DNA of 64,000 bases, taken from NCBI RefSeq assembly GCF_005233845.1, contig NZ_SZQL01000013.1:122628-186627 (forward strand). Direction: 5' to 3'. Below are positions 1 through 10,181 of the stretch, in pieces; position 1 is the first letter of the stretch, and every line of letters begins with the position of its first letter. The stretch comes from Ilyomonas limi (GTDB lineage Bacteria > Bacteroidota > Bacteroidia > Chitinophagales > Chitinophagaceae). The notes beneath the pieces were generated by a model. The model was not told the origin of the DNA. It saw only the letters and a list, made by a program, of their open reading frames with translations, and ran no database searches. The position numbers were made by a program, and so were the translations under genes.

Positions 1-1187
1 AGTTTCCCCGCATAGGCAATAAAATTATGATGCTCAATGCAAAGTTGTTATCGCAAAAGATACATAGCCAGGAACTGATCTTTTTAGCTATACAGGATAT
101 TACTGCGCATGTGGAGGCAGAGAAAATAATCCGGGAAAGAGAGGAATGGTTTAACAATATGGCTAATAATGCTCCGGTGATGATCTGGGTGGCGGGAAAG
201 GATAAGACAATAACTTTCTTCAATAATACCTGGTATGCCTTTACAGGCAATACCGCTTCCGAAAACGTGGAAAATGATTGGATGAAGGCTATTCAAAAGG
301 AAGATGTAGAGCGTTATCTCACAGCATATAATGAATCGTTTGATAGTCAACAGCCGTTCACCATAGAATATCGTTTGAAACGGTATGACAGCGTTTACAG
401 ATGGGTGCTTAATCAGGGAAAACCTACTTATGATGGAAGTAGTAATTTTACCGGATATATTGGCACCTGTACAGATATAGATGACCAGAAAAAAATAGCA
501 GAAAAAAAAGATGAGTTTATAACTATTGCCAGCCATGAATTAAAGACTCCTTTAACCACTGCAAAAGCTTATGTGCAGTTATTAGAAGACCTTCTTAAAG
601 AAAACGGCAACGAAGAGATCATTACATTTTTGCATAAAACCAAGGTCTCCATTGAAAAGCTAAACCAGTTGATTGGACAATTGCTGGATACGACCAAATT
701 GCAGAATGGCAAAATGACCCTGAATATCACTGAATTCAATTTTGAAGACCTGTTTATTGAAACAATTGACTTTATACGTGCATCACACCCTAAATACAAT
801 ATAACGGCTACAGGTAATGCCGGTACTACAATACATGCAGATTATGAACGCCTGCAACAGGTGATCACCAATTTATTAACTAATGCTGTTAAGTATTCTC
901 AATCGTCTGAAAAGATTGAAATACATGTTGGGGATAGCAATGATGAATTACTGTTTTCAGTAAGAGACCATGGTGTTGGTATTCACCCCAATAATCAAAA
1001 GAATATTTTTGAGAAGTATTACAGAGAGGCTGAGAAAACAACTCATTATCCCGGCTTAGGGGTTGGGCTATTTATTGCCGCGGAAATAATTGAACGCCAT
1101 CATGGACGTATATGGGTAGAAAGCATGGTTGGAGAGGGATCTACATTTTACTTTACCATACCCCTAAAAAGGTCATCAGGTGATTAG
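1..1187 (+). CDS. PAS-domain sensor histidine kinase, C-terminal part (5' end outside window)
   Basis: Membrane-signalling type histidine kinase that would phosphorylate an unseen response regulator. The reading frame is open to the left edge, and the first residues (NKIMMLNAKLL then LAIQDITAH) are the typical end of a PAS fold, so the real start lies upstream and the ATG at 27 is probably internal. Counting from that ATG, a second complete PAS/PAC domain spans about residues 35-155. The dimerisation/phosphoacceptor box ASHELKTPL follows with His170. The HATPase_c domain (about 270-380) shows an N box (NLLTNAVKYS), G1 (DHGVGI), an F box (FEKYY) and G2 (GLGVGLFIA). No receiver domain follows and no transmembrane segment is visible in the part present. 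Similar PAS tails occur in long multi-PAS or CheB/CheR-PAS kinases, so the missing part may be large. The ligand is unknown. Confidence 0.93.
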   Translation, partial: FPRIGNKIMMLNAKLLSQKIHSQELIFLAIQDITAHVEAEKIIREREEWFNNMANNAPVMIWVAGKDKTITFFNNTWYAFTGNTASENVENDWMKAIQKEDVERYLTAYNESFDSQQPFTIEYRLKRYDSVYRWVLNQGKPTYDGSSNFTGYIGTCTDIDDQKKIAEKKDEFITIASHELKTPLTTAKAYVQLLEDLLKENGNEEIITFLHKTKVSIEKLNQLIGQLLDTTKLQNGKMTLNITEFNFEDLFIETIDFIRASHPKYNITATGNAGTTIHADYERLQQVITNLLTNAVKYSQSSEKIEIHVGDSNDELLFSVRDHGVGIHPNNQKNIFEKYYREAEKTTHYPGLGVGLFIAAEIIERHHGRIWVESMVGEGSTFYFTIPLKRSSGD

Positions 1188-1552
1188 AATTGTACGTTTC
1201 TCTACCTATGAAACTCTTAGCTCAATAGATTGTCCTGCATCGTAGGAGTAACAGATATTATTCTTTATTGTGAGGTCAAGTATTAAATTTCAAACTGAGG
1301 CGCTACCTAAAATTTAGTTGTTTAAAAAATAAGATATAATACAGCTTTATTCTTCCTGGTGTCTTTGCGCCTTCACAATTATCATTATTTCCACGTAAAT
1401 CCTGTTTGATAGGTAATGAAAATTTATTGGTAAAATACATAGCTATTTACCAATTTCAGATTAATATCTCTGAACGCTTACTTCTTTATAAAAGCAATAC
1501 TCCTGCTCCGGCATCACATATTTATGCTATTGAAACAGCTTCATCAGCCATC

Positions 1553-1560
1553 TATTTTTG
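1553..1560 (+). promoter_or_regulatory. Bacteroidota-type promoter for the 1604 lipoprotein
   Basis: TATTTTTG matches the Bacteroidota -7 consensus TAnnTTTG. A TTG at 1530-1532 lies 20 nt upstream in the -33 position. Transcription would start near 1567, about 37 nt before the ATG at 1604. This supports 1604, not the longer upstream frame, as the start. The rest of the 1188-1603 gap holds no convincing gene. Confidence 0.5.
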
Positions 1561-1603
1561 CAGTACACAATTCAACCTAAACCCTGAAAAAAACACACAG
1601 ATT

Positions 1604-1993
1604 ATGAAACATGTTAGAATGTTGGTGCTGGCAATAGCAGTTATCTTTTTTGCAGCTTCGTGCAGTAAAGACAAAGGCGACAAGCCTGCCGATAATGCCT
1701 CTATCAAAGGCAGATGGAATGTAAGTTCTATACTTACTATTGAGCCCGACGCCGAGCCTTATACTTACACCGGACAAAATGGTGACTTTGTAGAATTTAA
1801 AGAAGACGGCACCATGTCGTCGAGTGTGGATGGCTACGAGCAAACGGTAGATTATGAAATAATAGATGCTACACACGTAAAAGTAGATGGCAGTGTTACC
1901 GAAGTAAAGGAATTAACAAATAGTAAACTGGTAATGCTTGATCCGGCACACGAAGGACAACCCGAAGATATTACTTACACACTTACCAAATAA
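1604..1993 (+). CDS. Small lipocalin-like lipoprotein
   Basis: A 129-residue exported lipoprotein of unknown function. The signal peptide MKHVRMLVLAIAVIFFAASC ends in a lipobox (AASC) at about residue 20, followed by a charged linker. The mature part has the pattern of lipocalin-like Bacteroidota lipoproteins: an early GRWNVSSI strand, a YTGQNGDFVEF segment, a Gly/Asp-rich turn and a final TYTLTK strand. The frame is open back to 1406, but the signal peptide and the promoter at 1553 place the start here. It is clearly paralogous to the gene at 7689-8081, sharing WNV(S/T)SI, YTG, DG turns and a TYTL(S/T)K end. A strong terminator follows at 2015. No enzyme motif is visible, so the role (envelope stress or ligand binding) is open. 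Confidence 0.85.
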   Translation: MKHVRMLVLAIAVIFFAASCSKDKGDKPADNASIKGRWNVSSILTIEPDAEPYTYTGQNGDFVEFKEDGTMSSSVDGYEQTVDYEIIDATHVKVDGSVTEVKELTNSKLVMLDPAHEGQPEDITYTLTK

Positions 1994-2014
1994 ATATTCA
2001 CATACATAGCAAGT

Positions 2015-2049
2015 AAAAAGTGAGGCTGCAGACCTCACTTTTTGTTTTT
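2015..2049 (+). terminator. Rho-independent terminator after the lipoprotein gene
   Basis: A perfect 11-bp stem (AAAAAGTGAGG at 2015-2025 pairing with CCTCACTTTTT at 2033-2043), a 7-nt loop and further Ts to 2049. It could also work in the opposite direction because both flanks are A/T-rich. Confidence 0.85.
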
Positions 2050-2059
2050 AATCTGTTTA

Positions 2060-2171
2060 GCCACGAAGATGATAAGGTTAATTATATTTAAATATTTACG
2101 CTGCGATACAAGAATACAAAGCACGTAAATAATACAGTTGATACAACTTTGTGCCTTTGTTCCTTCGTGGC
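2060..2171. repeat. Degenerate intergenic repeat with inverted ends
   Basis: GCCACGAAG at 2060-2068 is the exact inverse of CTTCGTGGC at 2163-2171. The inner part contains CTTTGTGCCTTTG. Related degenerate stretches occur at 1351-1376 and 36581-36632. It lies in the short space between two convergent genes. Confidence 0.45.
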
Positions 2172-2178
2172 AATATCA

Positions 2179-3417
2179 TTAATGAAAGAATAAATACCCG
2201 ATACAAATAGCGGAAATTACCCCAATCAAATCGGCTGCAATGCCTGCCCATATTGCATAGCGCACATTCTTGATACCTACGCTGCCAAAGTATAAAGCAA
2301 TAATATAAAAAGTAGTATCGGCAGAACCTCTTAATACACTTGCCATTTTACCCACGAAAGAATCGGGACCATACGCCGGGTTTTTAAAAATATCCAGCAT
2401 CAGTCCGCGGGCGCCGCTGCCGCTAAAGGGCACCATGATAGATACGGGCAATGCCGGTACAAAATCGGTATTCAAGCCAGCTAAATGAATGATATAAGCA
2501 ATGCCATCGGTAAGATACCCTAATGCACCGCTATCGCGAAACACACGAATGGCAACCAGCATTCCAACCAAGTAGGGTATGATTTTAAGTACCACATCAA
2601 AGCCGTTTTTGGCACCATCAATAAATGTATCAAACACCGATACTTTTTTGTAGGCACCGCCTGCAATAATGAGGATAATAATAGTAAGCAATATCAGATT
2701 ACCGGAGATATTGGTGAAGATATTACGCGCAGCATCACTCAATGTACTTACAAGTAATAAAAGTGCTGCAATAATAGCTGCAATAGTCAGCAACCAGGCA
2801 AGCAACACCGCATCCCACTTTAATTTTTGCCTTATTCCAACTATAATAATAGAAGCTAAAGTAGCTACCACTGTACCTGCCACACAAGGAATAAAAACAC
2901 TTGTTGCATCGGTAGAGCCGGCCGCCACGCGGTAAGAAATAACAGATAAAGGAATTAAGGTTAAGCCACTTGTATGCAACACCAGAAACATGATTTGCGC
3001 ATCGCTTGCTTTATCTGCAGAAGGATTAAGCGATTGCAAACTTTGCATTGCCTTCAATCCAAATGGGGTAGCAGCATTATCCAAGCCAAGCATGTTGGCA
3101 CTGAAGTTCATCACCATCTCTCCCATTGCCGGATGATTGTCGGGCACCTCCGGAAATAAACGCTTTAAAAACGGGTTGAGTAAACGAGCCATCCAGCGGA
3201 TAGCACCGGCTTTCTCTGCAATATTCATTAAACCCAGGAAGAAAACCATCGTGCCTGCGAGTGGAAAAGCAACATCGGTAACGGATGTTTTGGCTGCATC
3301 AAACAAGCCATCTGTAAGGGTCTTAAAAATAGTAGTATCGCCAAGCCAAATCCATTTATATAAAGCAATGAAAAAAGCGATAATGAAGAAAGCCATCCAC
3401 ACAATGTTGAGCGCCAT
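2179..3417 (-). CDS. Nucleoside recognition (Gate) domain membrane protein, SpmA/SpmB-like fusion
   Basis: A 412-residue polytopic inner-membrane protein with about ten hydrophobic segments and two Gate (nucleoside-recognition) repeats: one around residues 40-200, the other from about 265 to the end. The conserved NMLGLDNAATPFGLKAM stretch in the first half and PVSIMVPFSGSGARGLMLD in the second are typical of the spore maturation proteins SpmA and SpmB. In Bacteroidota these commonly occur as one fused polypeptide. Sporulation is not implied; the Bacteroidota proteins are uncharacterised and may transport or sense a small molecule. It is a single gene, convergent with the lipoprotein at 1604 and divergent from the nucleoside hydrolase at 3536. 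A role in nucleoside handling with that neighbour is possible but rests only on the domain name and adjacency. Confidence 0.88.
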   Translation of the reverse strand: MALNIVWMAFFIIAFFIALYKWIWLGDTTIFKTLTDGLFDAAKTSVTDVAFPLAGTMVFFLGLMNIAEKAGAIRWMARLLNPFLKRLFPEVPDNHPAMGEMVMNFSANMLGLDNAATPFGLKAMQSLQSLNPSADKASDAQIMFLVLHTSGLTLIPLSVISYRVAAGSTDATSVFIPCVAGTVVATLASIIIVGIRQKLKWDAVLLAWLLTIAAIIAALLLLVSTLSDAARNIFTNISGNLILLTIIILIIAGGAYKKVSVFDTFIDGAKNGFDVVLKIIPYLVGMLVAIRVFRDSGALGYLTDGIAYIIHLAGLNTDFVPALPVSIMVPFSGSGARGLMLDIFKNPAYGPDSFVGKMASVLRGSADTTFYIIALYFGSVGIKNVRYAIWAGIAADLIGVISAICIGYLFFH

Positions 3418-3535
3418 AGGAGAAGTTTGAATGGTGGCTAAAATAAAGTTTTTAAATAAACTTGTTTTAAATTCATTTATGCCATCATCTTCTTAATTTA
3501 GATGCTTCTTACTCTAACGATAAAACGCCTGCCGC

Positions 3536-4573
3536 ATGAACCTGGATAGAAATAACCGCCGTAAGCTCATTCTTGTATTTTTAGCCATTGCCATAACGCT
3601 AATGGCTTGTGCACAAACAAAAAAAGCAACTGCCGGCAAATTGCCGGTACCGGTGATTTTTGAAACAGACATGGGCAACGATGTAGATGATGCACTTGCA
3701 CTCGATATGCTGTATAAATATCAGGACAGTGGATTGATTAAATTAATCCTCATTAGCACCAACAAAAACAGTCCATATTCTGCGCGCTATATTGACATTT
3801 TAAACACATGGTACGGCTATCCTGATATTGCAGTTGGAGAAGTTAAAAATGGTGCAAATTCGCAAGGTGATTCCCGAGATTATGCGCAAGCTGTTTGTGA
3901 ATACACGCCAGCTTTTAGGCACACTAAAGATACCTTCCTCGAATCGGTGGCTTTGTACAGGCAAGTGTTAGCAAGCCAGCCTGATCAGGCAGTTATTATT
4001 ATTTCAACAGGATTTTCTACCAATCTTGCACGTTTGCTGGATTCTAAAGGAGATACCTATTCGCCCCTGGATGGTAAAGACCTGGTAGCAAAAAAGGTAA
4101 AATTGCTGAGTATGATGGCTGGCAATTTTGAAGGTGATACGATGATTGAATACAATGTGCTGCGCGATGTGCCTGCTGCTAAAGAAGTATTTGAACATTT
4201 TCCTACCAAAGTAGTAACGAGCCCCTTTGAATTGGGCAACCAGATTCTGTACCCTGCCAGCAGTATAGAAAAAGATTTTAACTGGACCGCCGCACATCCT
4301 GTGGTAATTGCTTATAAAAGCTATTTACCCATGCCTTATGATCGTCCGACCTGGGATTTAACAGCGGTGTTGTATGCAATAGAAGGTGAGCAACCGTACT
4401 TCACTATCAGCAAGCCGGGAATAATACGGGTAGACGGGAAAGGATACACTTCATTTACTGCAAATCCGGCTGGCAACAGGCAATACCTGGAAGTAACACC
4501 AGAGCAGGCGGCAACTATCAAAAATCATTTTATTAAGCTGATTACTGCCAAGCCTAAACAGTTGCAGGAATAA
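3536..4573 (+). CDS. Nucleoside hydrolase family lipoprotein
   Basis: A 345-residue member of the inosine/uridine-preferring nucleoside hydrolase fold, which cleaves the N-glycosidic bond of ribonucleosides using a Ca2+ bound by an N-terminal Asp cluster. The cluster is visible as ETDMGNDVDDALAL (about residues 43-56), a common variant of DxDxxxDD. The N-terminus has a positively charged start, a hydrophobic stretch and a lipobox LMAC, so the enzyme is probably periplasm-facing and lipid-anchored. Many Bacteroidota homologues are exported this way. The C-terminal half has no other recognisable domain. It is divergent from the membrane protein at 2179-3417 and convergent with hemL. Substrate preference cannot be read from the sequence, and some family members act on non-nucleoside N-ribosides. 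Confidence 0.88.
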   Translation: MNLDRNNRRKLILVFLAIAITLMACAQTKKATAGKLPVPVIFETDMGNDVDDALALDMLYKYQDSGLIKLILISTNKNSPYSARYIDILNTWYGYPDIAVGEVKNGANSQGDSRDYAQAVCEYTPAFRHTKDTFLESVALYRQVLASQPDQAVIIISTGFSTNLARLLDSKGDTYSPLDGKDLVAKKVKLLSMMAGNFEGDTMIEYNVLRDVPAAKEVFEHFPTKVVTSPFELGNQILYPASSIEKDFNWTAAHPVVIAYKSYLPMPYDRPTWDLTAVLYAIEGEQPYFTISKPGIIRVDGKGYTSFTANPAGNRQYLEVTPEQAATIKNHFIKLITAKPKQLQE

Positions 4574-4593
4574 CTTTTAGAGTTAAATTCCTT

Positions 4594-4626
4594 CATCTCA
4601 TTCCTTTGGTGAACGGAATGAGGATG
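4594..4626. terminator. Hairpin between convergent nucleoside hydrolase and hemL
   Basis: CATCTCATTCC (4594-4604) pairs with GGAATGAGGATG (4615-4626) with one bulged base and a 10-nt loop. No long T-run follows in either direction, so it may be a weak or processing-type terminator. Confidence 0.4.
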
Positions 4627-4656
4627 ATAATATTCTAATTCATTTTAGAATACGTT

Positions 4657-5949
4657 TTATGCCTTTATTTCCTTCATGCTTTCTGCTGCTGCATGAATTG
4701 TTTTATCCAAATCTGCTGTGGTAAGTGCATTGTTTAAAAACCAGCTTTCAAATGGTGATGGTGGCAAGTAAATACCACGGTTGAGCATGGCATGAAAGAA
4801 CTGCTTGAATACTTCGTTGTTTGCGCTGGCAGCACTTACAAAATCAGTTACTTCGTGTGCGCTGAAATGCACGCTGATCATAGAGCCAAACTGGTTGATA
4901 ACAAAAGGGATTTCGGATGAAGACAATGCCTGTTGCAAGCCATCTTTTAGATATATTGTTTTTTCTTCCAGTTCTTTATAAATGGATGGGTTTTCATTTA
5001 AAATACTAAGCGTGTTAAAGCCGGCAATCATCGCTACCGGATTACCGCTTAATGTGCCCGCCTGATACACATTACCCAGTGGCGCCACCATTTCCATGAT
5101 ATGTCTTTTACCGCCAAATGCGCCCACGGGCAAGCCGCCACCAATTACTTTACCATAAGTTACCAAATCTGCATCAATATCTAATACTTGCTGCGCGCCA
5201 CCTTTTGCCAGCCGAAAGCCAGTCATCACTTCATCAAAAATCAACACAATATTATGCTCATCGCACAAAGAACGCAAGCCTTCGTGAAAGCCGGGCTTTG
5301 GTAAAATACACCCCATATTACCGGCTATTGGTTCCACAATAATGGCGGCTAATTCGTGTCCATGCGTCGCTGCTAATTGCTGTACCGCATCCAGATCGTT
5401 GTAAGCACAGGTGAGTGTATCGTTGCTAACACCGGCAGTTACACCAGGAACGGTTTGTATGTTTAAAGTAGCAACACCGCTACCAGCTTTTACCAAAAAG
5501 GAATCGGCATGACCATGATAACAGCCTTCAAACTTGAGGATTTTGTTTTTGCCGGTGTAGCCTCTTGCAACGCGAATGGCACTCATACAAGCTTCGGTGC
5601 CGCTGCTCACCATACGGATTAAATCTACATTCGGCACCATACTTTTTATTAGTTCTGCTACATCAATCTCCAGCTCTGTAGGTGCACCATAAGAAGTAGA
5701 GTGAACGGCTTGTTCTGTTATAGCTTTTACCACATCACCCTGTGCGTGACCTAATATCATTGGTCCCCACGAAGCAATATAATCTATGTATTGATTGCTA
5801 TCAGCATCATATAAATAAGCACCTTTTGCTTTACTAATAAATACAGGATTACCACCTACACTTTTGAAGGCACGTACGGGCGAATTAACACCACCGGGAA
5901 TGGAGGATTGTGCGCGTTGAAATAGCTCTATACTTTTATTAATATTCAT
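4657..5949 (-). CDS. hemL: Glutamate-1-semialdehyde 2,1-aminomutase
   Basis: A PLP enzyme that converts glutamate-1-semialdehyde to 5-aminolevulinate, the last step of the C5 route into tetrapyrrole synthesis. At 430 residues it has the usual length. Typical features are the N-terminal SIPGGVNSPVRAF, the SGTEACMSAIRVARGYTG region that helps hold PLP phosphate, FDEVMTGFR, and the Schiff-base lysine in TYGKVIGGGLPVGAFGG (Lys267). The next gene downstream on the strand, after an opposite-sense space, is not obviously related, but hemB lies just upstream on the same strand with one small gene between. The window therefore holds two successive steps of heme synthesis. Nothing unusual is seen in the sequence. 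Confidence 0.97.
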   Translation of the reverse strand: MNINKSIELFQRAQSSIPGGVNSPVRAFKSVGGNPVFISKAKGAYLYDADSNQYIDYIASWGPMILGHAQGDVVKAITEQAVHSTSYGAPTELEIDVAELIKSMVPNVDLIRMVSSGTEACMSAIRVARGYTGKNKILKFEGCYHGHADSFLVKAGSGVATLNIQTVPGVTAGVSNDTLTCAYNDLDAVQQLAATHGHELAAIIVEPIAGNMGCILPKPGFHEGLRSLCDEHNIVLIFDEVMTGFRLAKGGAQQVLDIDADLVTYGKVIGGGLPVGAFGGKRHIMEMVAPLGNVYQAGTLSGNPVAMIAGFNTLSILNENPSIYKELEEKTIYLKDGLQQALSSSEIPFVINQFGSMISVHFSAHEVTDFVSAASANNEVFKQFFHAMLNRGIYLPPSPFESWFLNNALTTADLDKTIHAAAESMKEIKA

Positions 5950-6010
5950 ATTTGCTTGTGAATTGTGAATAGTGAATTGTCAATGTTGTAAAATAAATGA
6001 GACATGGATT

Positions 6011-6376
6011 TTATTTAGAGGAAGTAGAAACGATTAATCCAGATAACAATTTAAATGTATTAATCATTAACTCGCCTAACTTTTGATTATCAAAGTTTGA
6101 TAAATACTCTAAACCAGTTGCTATATCCAGAGCTGCATCAATTTCAATAATCGAACCTCTTGCAATCTCATAATATCTTATACGTTCTGCATGCGACTTT
6201 CTTGAGGCACCTTCTGCAATATTTAAATGAACAGATAGTGCAGCTCTTCGTATCTGCGAAATCATTCCAAATTTTTCATCTGCAGGCAGTACTTTAGTTA
6301 GTTTATAACATTCTAATACAAACGATCTGGAATAAGCATAAATGTCTAATTTCTGATGGTTTAATTTAAGAAACAT
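6011..6376 (-). CDS. Four-helix bundle protein (23S rRNA intervening-sequence protein family)
   Basis: A 121-residue protein of the four-helix bundle / S23 family, recognised by the N-terminal QKLDIYAYSRSF, the central SQIRRAALSVHLNIAEGA and the GSIIEIDAALDIA segment. The founding members were found encoded in intervening sequences inserted in 23S rRNA. In Bacteroidota many free-standing copies are scattered between metabolic genes, as here between hemB and hemL. The protein is basic and helical, and its function is unknown. It is on the same strand as both hem genes (about 60 bp from each), so it may be co-transcribed. No catalytic motif is present. Confidence 0.88.
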   Translation of the reverse strand: MFLKLNHQKLDIYAYSRSFVLECYKLTKVLPADEKFGMISQIRRAALSVHLNIAEGASRKSHAERIRYYEIARGSIIEIDAALDIATGLEYLSNFDNQKLGELMINTFKLLSGLIVSTSSK

Positions 6377-6429
6377 AAATTCAATGTTTTATATTCGCAA
6401 TTGACAATTCACTATTCACAAATAACCAC

Positions 6430-7419
<990 letters not shown>

Positions 7420-7688
7420 TTATACAATAATATACAAGCAAGGGCTGCAAAATTACATCGGTGTAGTTGTATAGCATTCGTAATATAAAGTATATAACAC
7501 ATTATTACATGCGAATGACATAGCTGGCAACTTTATCACTATATTTAATGACTACTGACAGCCTGTTGTATCTGGAAATATTTTTCTCTTCAGGCAACGT
7601 TCATTAATCCTATCGTATCATATAATACAGCAAGCAGGAAGATCTTCTTTGCAATCTGAAACTCATAACAAAACAAAATTCTGTACAA

Positions 7689-8081
7689 ATGAAAAAATTA
7701 ATGGTACCGGCAGCCATGCTCGCTGCTGTGGTAATGGTAGTGTCTTGCGATAAGGATAATGATAAACCAGCAAATACGACGCTTCAAAAGATTCAGGCGA
7801 AATGGAATGTAACTTCCATTAAGCTGGATGCTGGTGAAGAAGACTCCACTTATACAGGTGTAGCGGCTGATTATATTGACTTTCGTACCGATGGGAAAGT
7901 ATATACCAATGTTGCTGGTGAAAAAGATACTACTGCATACTCGGTAGTGAACGACACAAAATTGGTAGTAGATGGCGATACTGCAGTAATCAAGCAACTG
8001 AGCAGCAGCCAGTTTGTATTTGAAGCAAAGGAGGCAATAGTAGAAGATACGCTTACTACTACTTATACGCTTAGTAAATAA
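7689..8081 (+). CDS. Small lipocalin-like lipoprotein, paralogue of 1604-1993
   Basis: A 130-residue lipoprotein. The signal peptide ends in the lipobox VVSC at residue 20 and is followed by DKDNDK, an acidic linker like that of its paralogue. The mature domain has KWNVTSI, a YTGVAADYIDF stretch, DG-containing turns and a final TTTYTLSK, matching the lipocalin-like protein at 1604-1993 over its whole length. It stands alone in a non-coding stretch and has its own terminator at 8166. No function can be assigned from the sequence. Extracytoplasmic location on the inner or outer membrane is likely. Confidence 0.82.
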   Translation: MKKLMVPAAMLAAVVMVVSCDKDNDKPANTTLQKIQAKWNVTSIKLDAGEEDSTYTGVAADYIDFRTDGKVYTNVAGEKDTTAYSVVNDTKLVVDGDTAVIKQLSSSQFVFEAKEAIVEDTLTTTYTLSK

Positions 8082-8165
8082 GCATGGTGTGTAGCTATCT
8101 GATGCTACAAACAACAAGCATGTATGCTTGAACAAGCAACAACGGTTTCAATATTGGATTTAAGT

Positions 8166-8206
8166 AAAGGCTGCCTGTTATCTAACAGCGGCCTTTATTT
8201 TTTTGA
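8166..8206 (+). terminator. Rho-independent terminator after the 7689 lipoprotein
   Basis: AAAGGCTGCCTGTTA at 8166-8180 pairs with TAACAGCGGCCTTT at 8183-8196 (one G:T pair near the base, 2-nt apex), followed by a T-run to about 8204. Confidence 0.85.
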
Positions 8207-8293
8207 ATTCTTTATACTTTTTATCTACTTTTTGTAAAATGGATGCAGTGAATTACGGCAATTTTCTTGCTGTTCATTGTTTACTTTTACAGC

Positions 8294-10003
8294 ATGAAAA
8301 GCAGCGTTTGTTTTCTCCTACTTCTGTTCAGTTTTACATCGGTATTGGCACAGCAAAAGTCCATCATAGGTAACGAAGTCAATCCTTTCTTTTATTCCAT
8401 TACCAAATCAAAAGTATATTCAAAAGCAGCTGTGGTGTGCGCGCATCCGCTGGCAAGTGAAATTGGTGTTGCGATTATGAAAAGGGGCGGCAATGCCTTT
8501 GATGCCGGTATTGCTGTCAACTTTGCTTTGGCAGTGGTATATCCCGGTGCAGGTAATATTGGTGGCGGCGGTTTTTTGATGGCACGCCAAAGCGATGGTA
8601 GATTAATTGCATTGGATTACCGCGAAAAAGCACCTGCCAAAGCAAGTCGCAATATGTACCTCGATAGTGCAGGCAATGTAATCCCCGACTTGTCGATTAA
8701 CGGTCATCTTTCGGCTGGCGTTCCCGGCACGGTGGCAGGCTTGTTTGCCATGCACCAATATGCCAAATTGCCCATGAAAGAATTAATTCAACCAGCAATT
8801 GATTTAGCCCAAAGGGGCTTTGCTATCACTGAGGCAGAAGCTGGCAGTTTAAATCATACTAAACAGGATTTTATACAATTTAATACCAGACCAACTGCTT
8901 TTGTAAAAGATAGTTTATGGAAAGCAGGCGATACTTTGGTACAACCAGAACTGGCACAAACGCTTATGCGCATAAGAGATAGCGGTGCAGCCGGTTTTTA
9001 TGAAGGCGAAACAGCGCGCCTGATAGTGGAAGAGATGCAGCGTGGTAATGGTCTGGTGGATTATACTGATTTAAAAAATTACCAGGCAATGGAAAGAAAA
9101 TCAATACAGTTCAATTATCGTGGTTATACAATTGTAAGCTTTCCACCGCCCAGCAGTGGTGGCTTATTGCTGGCAGAAATGCTGGGCATGATAGAATCAT
9201 TCCCCATGCACGAATATGGTTTTGAAACGGTACGTAGTACGCAGCTGATGATTGAAGCAGAACGCCGCGCCTATGCTGACCGTGCAACCTATATGGGGGA
9301 TCCCGACTTTTGGAAAGTGCCCGTTAAAACACTCATAAGCAAAGCCTATTTGCAGCAGCGCATGAAAGATTATGATTCGCTGCGCGCTTCTAAAAGCGAA
9401 AACATAGCAGCAGGCGTAATACACGAAAGCGAAGAAACCACGCACATCAGCATTATGGATAAAGATGGTAATATGGTAGCTATTACCACTACGCTCAATA
9501 ATAGTTATGGCAGCAAAACAGTAGTAGGTGGCGCTGGCTTTTTGCTGAATGATGAAATGGATGATTTTAGTTCTAAGCCTGGTGTGCCTAATATGTATGG
9601 CGCCGTTGGTGGCGAAGCCAATGCTATTGCGCCCGGCAAGCGGATGTTGAGTTCTATGACGCCTACCTTAGTATTAAAAAATAATCAGCCGTATGTAGTA
9701 GTGGGTACGCCCGGTGGTACCACTATTCCTACTTCGGTTTTCCAAACTATTGTAGATATCATTGACTTTGATATGAGTGCAGCACAGGCAGTGAACAATC
9801 CAAAGTTTCACCATCAGTGGCTTCCCGATGAAGTGATGATTGAACCTGCTTTTCCGGTTGATACGCAAAAAGCTTTGGAAGGAATGGGATATACTTTTGC
9901 AAAACGTGGCGCCATTGGCAGAACAGAAGTGATTAAAGTAAATAAAGGTTGCATAGAAGCGGCTGCCGATGTAAGAGGTAATGATAGTGCAGCCGGATAT
10001 TGA
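8294..10003 (+). CDS. ggt: Gamma-glutamyltransferase
   Basis: Periplasmic Ntn-hydrolase that removes or transfers the gamma-glutamyl group of glutathione and related peptides. The ATG at 8294 begins a clear signal peptide (MKSSVCFLLLLFSF, ending near LAQQ); the frame is open nine codons further to a TTG. The 569-residue precursor is of normal length. It should self-cleave before Thr382 in EETTHISIMDKDG, the N-terminal nucleophile of the small subunit. The large subunit shows GGNAFDAGIAVNFALAVVYP and NIGGGGFLM. The small subunit shows MLSSMTPTLV and GTPGGTTIPTSVFQ, the expected substrate-pocket motifs. It is a single gene; the next gene starts 178 bp downstream. Confidence 0.96.
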   Translation: MKSSVCFLLLLFSFTSVLAQQKSIIGNEVNPFFYSITKSKVYSKAAVVCAHPLASEIGVAIMKRGGNAFDAGIAVNFALAVVYPGAGNIGGGGFLMARQSDGRLIALDYREKAPAKASRNMYLDSAGNVIPDLSINGHLSAGVPGTVAGLFAMHQYAKLPMKELIQPAIDLAQRGFAITEAEAGSLNHTKQDFIQFNTRPTAFVKDSLWKAGDTLVQPELAQTLMRIRDSGAAGFYEGETARLIVEEMQRGNGLVDYTDLKNYQAMERKSIQFNYRGYTIVSFPPPSSGGLLLAEMLGMIESFPMHEYGFETVRSTQLMIEAERRAYADRATYMGDPDFWKVPVKTLISKAYLQQRMKDYDSLRASKSENIAAGVIHESEETTHISIMDKDGNMVAITTTLNNSYGSKTVVGGAGFLLNDEMDDFSSKPGVPNMYGAVGGEANAIAPGKRMLSSMTPTLVLKNNQPYVVVGTPGGTTIPTSVFQTIVDIIDFDMSAAQAVNNPKFHHQWLPDEVMIEPAFPVDTQKALEGMGYTFAKRGAIGRTEVIKVNKGCIEAAADVRGNDSAAGY

Positions 10004-10181
10004 GGAGGATAAAACAAGATACAGGTTACAGGGAGAAACAATACAGGGAAAAAGAAATAAAGAACGAATGTGAGGGAAGACAAGTTATCAGAAACTTATT
10101 TGTAAAAGTGAAAGGATAAAAAATATAAAATACTTTCAACTGTTTGAAATCCCGATTTTAAAATTTTATAAAAAACAGTGT

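Noticed and set aside
1406..1603. Upstream extension of the lipoprotein reading frame
   Set aside because: The extension puts 66 residues ahead of a clean signal peptide and lipobox, and a promoter-like pair lies inside it at 1530-1560. The start at 1604 is far better.
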